A DNA stretch of 10,659 nucleotides from Myxococcales bacterium (GTDB lineage: Bacteria; Myxococcota_C; UBA6777). The stretch is from positions 1 to 10,659 of the forward strand of contig JALTMC010000792.1 of assembly GCA_027005175.1 (NCBI GenBank), in the 5' to 3' direction. The translations under genes and the position numbers were made by a program. Of the stretch, positions 7,079 through 10,659 are shown piece after piece. Numbering within the stretch: the first letter of the stretch is position 1; every line of letters begins with the position of its first letter. The notes under the pieces were generated by a model, which saw only the letters and a list, made by a program, of their open reading frames with translations, did no database searches and was not told the DNA's origin.

Positions 7079-9484
7079 TTTTTGTTGGGCACGATAAGCG
7101 ACGAGCAAGGCTAACGCATAACATCCGGTGGCCATCAGAAAGACGTTGTTGAAGCCTATACTTGCGGCGAGTCCAAGCGCGGCAACAGAAGCCACGACGC
7201 TGCCCGCTCCGTTGATTCCCCAGGCCCAGGGAATACCTTCGGAGGCATATCGGCCCAGGCGTAACATTCCAAGAGGAAGCGGCAAGCCCATCAGTACGCC
7301 AACGGGGGCTAGGGTCACGAGCGCAAGCAGGATGCGCCAGTGTATGGCAAAGTTGCCTGTTCGTTGGAGAAGTGGGTCGAGGATGACATACAAAAAGAGC
7401 AACCAAGCCACCAGCAAACTAAGCGCGATACATGCGATGGTTCCGGGGGAAGCTTCCTTTTTGGACCATCGGTTGGACCACCAACTGCCCAGGCCGCTAT
7501 AAAGTAAGATCGCGGTCAGAACAACGGTTAAGGCGTATGTTGGATGTCCAAGCCATAAGGTGAGTCGCTGTATTAAGGGGATCTCGATCAACATAAATCC
7601 CCACCCAATGAGTAAGAAGTAGGAGATCTCAGGAAGCGGAAGTCCTGTTGTTTTCGTACTTCTTACGGTTTGCCATAGCAGAGGGCCGCCAATCAGTACG
7701 ACCAACAAAAGACTGACGACCAAAAAAGTGATCATGAGGTTGACGAGTGCAGCATCTTCTTCCCATAGACTCTTTTTCCAAAACTGGATAACGTCTCGCC
7801 AACGCACGGTGTAGAGGAAGAAAGGACGGTTGTCTGTGGAGGCAGAGATGTCATAGGGAAACGATCGTACCCATTGTTTTGGATCTTTGAAATAGTTGAC
7901 AAAGTCTTTGGTATTTGTGGATGCCTGGGGGATATAATGGGGTATATACTTCCACTGTTGGGTGAGGTGCTGTAACTTTTGAGATTGAGCCGCAGTGAAG
8001 GGAGACTTGGAGATCATGACCGTCGTAAATTGAGATTGTTCATCCCATTTGTTACTTACGACCGCGACATGCTTGTTGAATGACTTGATCCCACGACGTT
8101 TGGCGGCCTTGCTGCAGATGTTAATCCAGCGTAGCGGAATGGCGTGTTTGTTGATGTCCCACAGGGATACAGAGAGGATGCCGTTTGGGGTCAATCGATC
8201 CAGGTAGAGACTACAAGCTTCCACGGTGTACAGGCTGTGTTCAGCGAGGTTCATGGCACCAGAGCTATGGGCCGCCCAAGTGGCTACTGAGTTCGCTACA
8301 ATAATGTCGAAGGTTTGATGCAGCCCTTGTAGGATGGAGCGACCATCACCTACATAGATCTTGACTTTGGGATGATTGTAAAGATCTCCAATAAAGCCTT
8401 TGAGCTTCTTTTTGGCCAGATCATTCACGAGAATAGGGTTGATCTCAATTCCTGTAACTTGTTTGGGTTGAAACAACATCGCACCAAGGATATCTTTTCC
8501 ACCACCCGGACCGATGACCAGTGAGCGATGGTGCGGAGGAAGCAGATGATAGCCCAGATTCGAGACCAGCTCTTTTAAGTATTGTACCTTACGAAACGTA
8601 CCGTCAAATCGGATGAAGGGAGCATAGGCATTGATGTCGATTAAAGCGTGCCGCTGTGGAGGCATGGTCGCTTTCCAATACTTGCGGCGCTCATGAGAGA
8701 GGGCGCGGTACCACTTTTGGTCTTCCAACAACACGACACGCGAAAAAGCATTCCACTTTTTATAGAGGATCTTGGGCTGTTTTTTGTTGGGGTTATCGGT
8801 GTCTACTTGGATGGATAAACCACCGGTGGCTTGGTGATAAACAACACTCGATAGTGCGATAAATACGAACAACATCGAAGTGAAGGCCAGCTTCTTTCGG
8901 TGGTGACGAATCGAGTCGAAGCCAGTGATACAAAACAACCATGCGCTGCACACCAGAATGGAAGAGGGGCCACCCAGTGTCTCCATTAAGGGAACCAGAA
9001 GTAAGGCACCCATGGCGGCACCGATCAAGTCCCAGCCGTAGAGGGAGGCGGCGTTTTCCTTGTATTCACGGAACCACCAGGCCAGCGTCACACCACCCGC
9101 CAAAAAGGGCAGCAAACAAACAATGCTGACTACCACAAAGATCAGCACAAAAGGTCCCGACCATAAATTGCTTAAATGTTTGTGGTTAAAGTTGAGGAAG
9201 GCCAACAATACCGGGAGTGTCCCGGCACTGACAGCCGCCGCTAACATCCATAACTGTGGACCTCGCTTGCTATGTTTGGGAAACAGGTAGACCCACACTC
9301 CCCCAACACCCATACCCAACATCGCGAGGGATACAGCGAGAAAGGCTGTGTGATAGTAAAAGAAGACAGAGAGTACACGTGTCAAACACAACTCAAATAA
9401 CAACAAGCCCAAGGAAAATCCAAAGACAATCCAGCCTTGCTTGACACCCCAAGGCCTCGGTACATCCGGTGTTCTTTCCGACAT
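7070..9484 (-). CDS. Polytopic membrane protein with spermidine-synthase-like domain
   Basis: 804 residues. The N-terminal part has about seven membrane segments (roughly 18-40, 46-68, 78-98, 110-135, 150-168, 174-190, 199-216), including the family-like ELCLTR and WDLIGAAMGALLLVPL. The soluble centre is a Rossmann fold of the spermidine synthase/methyltransferase type: VIGPGGGKD (323-331), an acidic residue in GIEINP (E347), GDG with D380, then a FDIIVANS strand and EHSLYTVEA. The C-terminal part from about residue 580 is again membrane, with IGWGFMLIEIPLIQR and IPWAWGINGAGSV. This layout matches large fused SpeE-like proteins whose reaction is mostly unproven, so polyamine synthesis should not be assumed. 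The frame is open to 9568; the ATG at 9484 is preferred because the protein then starts just before the first membrane segment and AAGGAG lies upstream. It converges on the kinase gene and overlaps it by 9 nt. Confidence 0.87.
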   Translation of the reverse strand: MSERTPDVPRPWGVKQGWIVFGFSLGLLLFELCLTRVLSVFFYYHTAFLAVSLAMLGMGVGGVWVYLFPKHSKRGPQLWMLAAAVSAGTLPVLLAFLNFNHKHLSNLWSGPFVLIFVVVSIVCLLPFLAGGVTLAWWFREYKENAASLYGWDLIGAAMGALLLVPLMETLGGPSSILVCSAWLFCITGFDSIRHHRKKLAFTSMLFVFIALSSVVYHQATGGLSIQVDTDNPNKKQPKILYKKWNAFSRVVLLEDQKWYRALSHERRKYWKATMPPQRHALIDINAYAPFIRFDGTFRKVQYLKELVSNLGYHLLPPHHRSLVIGPGGGKDILGAMLFQPKQVTGIEINPILVNDLAKKKLKGFIGDLYNHPKVKIYVGDGRSILQGLHQTFDIIVANSVATWAAHSSGAMNLAEHSLYTVEACSLYLDRLTPNGILSVSLWDINKHAIPLRWINICSKAAKRRGIKSFNKHVAVVSNKWDEQSQFTTVMISKSPFTAAQSQKLQHLTQQWKYIPHYIPQASTNTKDFVNYFKDPKQWVRSFPYDISASTDNRPFFLYTVRWRDVIQFWKKSLWEEDAALVNLMITFLVVSLLLVVLIGGPLLWQTVRSTKTTGLPLPEISYFLLIGWGFMLIEIPLIQRLTLWLGHPTYALTVVLTAILLYSGLGSWWSNRWSKKEASPGTIACIALSLLVAWLLFLYVILDPLLQRTGNFAIHWRILLALVTLAPVGVLMGLPLPLGMLRLGRYASEGIPWAWGINGAGSVVASVAALGLAASIGFNNVFLMATGCYALALLVAYRAQQKLQ

Positions 9485-9496
9485 TCTTCTACTTCT

Positions 9497-9502
9497 CTCC
9501 TT
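9497..9502 (-). promoter_or_regulatory. Ribosome binding site of the membrane-protein gene
   Basis: On the minus strand this reads AAGGAG, 12 nt before the ATG at 9484. The spacing is long, though the purine-rich sequence continues toward the start (GAGAAG). It supports 9484 over the upstream in-frame ATG at 9568, which would place the palindromes at 9544-9570 inside coding sequence. Confidence 0.5.
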
Positions 9503-9543
9503 GTCTATTGTGTAGAGCCGACACCCTGTGTTAGGTGCGGCCA

Positions 9544-9570
9544 ACTTGCCAGTGGCAAGTCTTGCCACTT
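9544..9570 (-). promoter_or_regulatory. Overlapping double palindrome (operator or leader hairpins)
   Basis: Three alternating half-sites share one central arm. ACTTGCCA-G-TGGCAAGT (9544-9560) is a perfect 17-nt palindrome. AGTGGCAAG-T-CTTGCCACT (9551-9569) is a perfect 19-nt palindrome that reuses its right arm. They lie 60-86 nt before the ATG at 9484 of the minus-strand membrane-protein gene. This could be paired binding sites for a dimeric repressor, or two mutually exclusive hairpins in the leader RNA (7-bp stems with loops of 3 or 5 nt). The sequence alone does not decide between these. Confidence 0.45.
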
Positions 9571-9879
9571 GTTTTCGGCATGATGCAAGATAGGGCTACA
9601 ATGTCCCGAATCGTTTAATGAGTAAACCTTTGTGGAATTGATGCTTACGGATTTGGCATTACCACAGATTGTGACCCTGAGTATTTGCGTTGCGAACCAC
9701 ACTTCGTTTTCTCAACGTTTCTAACGGGCAGGGTTGTAGCATATTTGCCAGAGAATGTCGTTGGATGGCAGCGTCGGTTTGGCTGTCTTGGGTAGGGGCG
9801 TTCATCAGAAAAATACCTCTTATGTTGTGGGTGTGGAAAACTCCTCCCTATCGCGGACCCGGCAGGAGCTACAGCGAGA

Positions 9880-9926
9880 GTGAAGCGCGACTGCGCAGGC
9901 AGCCCCGTAGGGGTGAAGCCGCAGGC
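9880..9926. repeat. GC-rich REP-like block
   Basis: GTGAAGC...CGCAGGC occurs twice in direct order (9880-9886 with 9894-9900, and 9913-9919 with 9920-9926). Between the copies lies a small hairpin, CCCC-GTA-GGGG (9903-9913), with flanking GGC/GCC arms. The composition is sharply more GC-rich than the surroundings. It looks like a dispersed extragenic palindromic repeat, but only one instance is visible, so that is inference. Confidence 0.35.
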
Positions 9927-9963
9927 TGAATCAAGCGGATTGGATGGTGGTGTTGATCAAACG

Positions 9964-9980
9964 CTCCATGCCGGATGGAG
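9964..9980 (-). terminator. Hairpin, possible weak transcription end
   Basis: CTCCAT and ATGGAG form a 6-bp stem around a 5-nt loop, directly after the last of the three repeat units as read on the minus strand. Only a short T run (CGTTTGAT) follows, so at best this is a weak intrinsic terminator for transcripts from the basic-protein gene. Confidence 0.2.
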
Positions 9981-10130
9981 TCCAAGAAAGGGTTTCTCGG
10001 ACTGGAAAGACCGGTTTGTACACCGGATGAGGTCCAAGAAAGGGTTTCTCGGACTGGAAGGACCGGTTCGTACAAATTGCTCCCTGGTTTGTACACCGGA
10101 TGAGGTCCAAGAAAGGGTTTCTCGGGCTGG
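9971..10130. repeat. Three tandem copies of a 52-nt hairpin-forming repeat
   Basis: Unit 1 (9971-10022) and unit 2 (10023-10074) are 52 nt each and abut directly. A 21-nt insert (10075-10095) ends in the same GGTTTGTACA as unit 1. Unit 3 (10096-10130) is cut short. All three share the 20-nt core TCCAAGAAAGGGTTTCTCGG at 9981, 10033 and 10106. Within each unit GTCC...GGAC arms flank AGAAA-GGG-TTTCT, giving 23-nt imperfect inverted repeats at 9980-10002, 10032-10054 and 10105-10127. The unit 1/2 junction adds a small inverted repeat, CCGGT-TTGTAC-ACCGG. The block begins about 10 nt past the stop of the basic-protein gene, as read on the minus strand. It is not a CRISPR array: the units abut and there are no unique spacers. 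Confidence 0.88.
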
Positions 10131-10140
10131 TTGCTGGATA

Positions 10141-10656
10141 TTACTTTTTGTGGCGTTTGGGGTGGCGCTGTGCTCTCCTTTTCTTTCGAAGCGCTTGTCG
10201 TCTGGTTCGTCGTGCCCATCTCTTGATACGTCGTTGCTTGCGGCGAGATCGTCGCTTGTTTCGTCGCTGCCTGCGTCTTGCACGACGTGCGATTCGTCGC
10301 TTGGCCCGTCGCGCCCACCTTTTCATACGACGTTGTTTGCGTCGTGCACGTCGTTTGGCTCGAATGCTACGATGTTTTATCCGTCGCTGGTTGCTGAGCT
10401 TTACATACTGCATACGCTGTTTGGCACGTGATTGTGCTGTCTGAGGTGGGAGCTTTCCGGCTCGCCGTTTGACTCGATATTGGCGACGTTTGGCCCGCCT
10501 TTGCTTGCGCAGCACCTGACGTCTGGCTCGTCTGGCTTGTCGTCTGGCTTGTCGTTTGGCGCGTCGTGCACGTCGTTTTAGACGACGTATCGCTCGTCGC
10601 TTGGCTCGCAGCTTTTGTCGCTTCAAGCGACGCTTGGCTCGCAACGCTCTGCGCAT
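10141..10656 (-). CDS. Extremely basic Arg/Lys-rich repeat protein, possibly incomplete at its start
   Basis: No known family is recognised. The visible protein has 171 residues: 70 Arg and 25 Lys (56%) and no Asp or Glu. It is Ala/Gln-spaced in a helix-like RR-A-RR pattern. A less basic stretch at about residues 67-90 (GKLPPQTAQ...) splits it into two halves. Internal repeats: residues 101-117 and 134-150 share KRR(A/S)RRKQRR(M/I)KRWARR, and 45-57 resembles 152-164 (RRQ-x-LRK-x-RRA). In the first pair nine of 17 codons differ silently and only two change the residue, which argues for a real gene in this frame. Such composition is seen in histone-H1-like or protamine-like nucleic-acid-binding proteins, so DNA or RNA binding is a reasonable inference, no more. 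The ATG at 10656 lies 3 nt from the window edge, so the true start could be further out. The stop is TAA at 10141-10143. Confidence 0.6.
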   Translation of the reverse strand: MRRALRAKRRLKRQKLRAKRRAIRRLKRRARRAKRQARRQARRARRQVLRKQRRAKRRQYRVKRRAGKLPPQTAQSRAKQRMQYVKLSNQRRIKHRSIRAKRRARRKQRRMKRWARRAKRRIARRARRRQRRNKRRSRRKQRRIKRWARRTRRQALRKKRRAQRHPKRHKK

Positions 10657-10659
10657 GGT

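Larger units (their letters stand above)
9485..9970. other. Intergenic region upstream of the membrane-protein gene
   Basis: About 490 nt without a convincing gene. It contains the start-proximal ribosome site, the double palindrome at 9544-9570, and a GC-rich repeat-like block at 9880-9926. The open frames here (up to 79 codons on either strand) lack good ribosome sites and recognisable domains. The promoter of the minus-strand membrane-protein gene should lie to the right of the palindromes, but no strong -35/-10 pair was found. Confidence 0.55.

Noticed and set aside
9690-9929. Plus-strand 79-codon frame and the facing minus-strand frame at 9505-9702
   Set aside because: No convincing ribosome site or domain. 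The first runs into the GC-rich repeat block and the second covers the palindromes upstream of the membrane-protein gene.
9971-10130. Short CRISPR array
   Set aside because: The first two units abut with no spacer, the third is cut short, and the only insert (21 nt) ends in repeat sequence. The units are also longer than usual CRISPR repeats.
10100-10444. Plus-strand Arg/Leu/Cys-rich frame opposite the basic protein
   Set aside because: It begins inside the third repeat unit and is the complement of the basic gene. The silent-change pattern in the internal repeats favours the minus-strand frame.

Overview
The window reads as bacterial accessory DNA of moderate GC, probably from a Myxococcota/Bradymonadota-type (former deltaproteobacterial) genome. 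That guess rests on three things: a type III-B CRISPR effector operon, a large Ser/Thr kinase with an N-terminal zinc ribbon and a long low-complexity tail, and a giant membrane-embedded spermidine-synthase-like protein. It is a guess from gene style, not from a marker gene.

Layout. (1) Positions 1-4240, plus strand: the 3' part of a type III-B (Cmr) operon in the order cmr3 (C-terminal 107 codons only), cmr1, cmr4, cmr5, cmr6. The genes are tightly packed, with gaps of 11, 28 and 17 nt and one overlap, and each complete gene has a good Shine-Dalgarno sequence. Together they encode the backbone, capping and crRNA 5'-handle subunits of an RNA-targeting complex. Cas10/Cmr2, adaptation genes and a CRISPR array are not in the window; Cas10 would be expected upstream of position 1. 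Cmr4 keeps the Asp26 position linked to target-RNA cleavage. Cmr6 carries an unusual extension of about 205 residues. (2) Positions 4241-4822: a gene-poor gap that starts with a pyrimidine tract. (3) Positions 4823-7078, plus strand: a tail-anchored Ser/Thr protein kinase. (4) Positions 7070-9484, minus strand: a polytopic membrane protein with a central spermidine-synthase/methyltransferase-like domain. It converges on the kinase gene and overlaps its 3' end by 9 nt. (5) Positions 9485-10140: non-coding DNA with an overlapping double palindrome close upstream of the membrane-protein gene, a GC-rich repeat-like block, and three copies of a 52-nt repeat. (6) Positions 10141-10656, minus strand: a 171-residue (or longer) protein that is 56% Arg+Lys and has no acidic residue.

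The only clear multi-gene system is the Cmr effector complex. The kinase, membrane protein and basic protein show no sequence-level link to it. The least explained part is the right end: a very basic protein whose internal repeats differ almost only by silent changes, followed at its 3' side by tandem repeats that fold better as minus-strand RNA than as plus-strand RNA.
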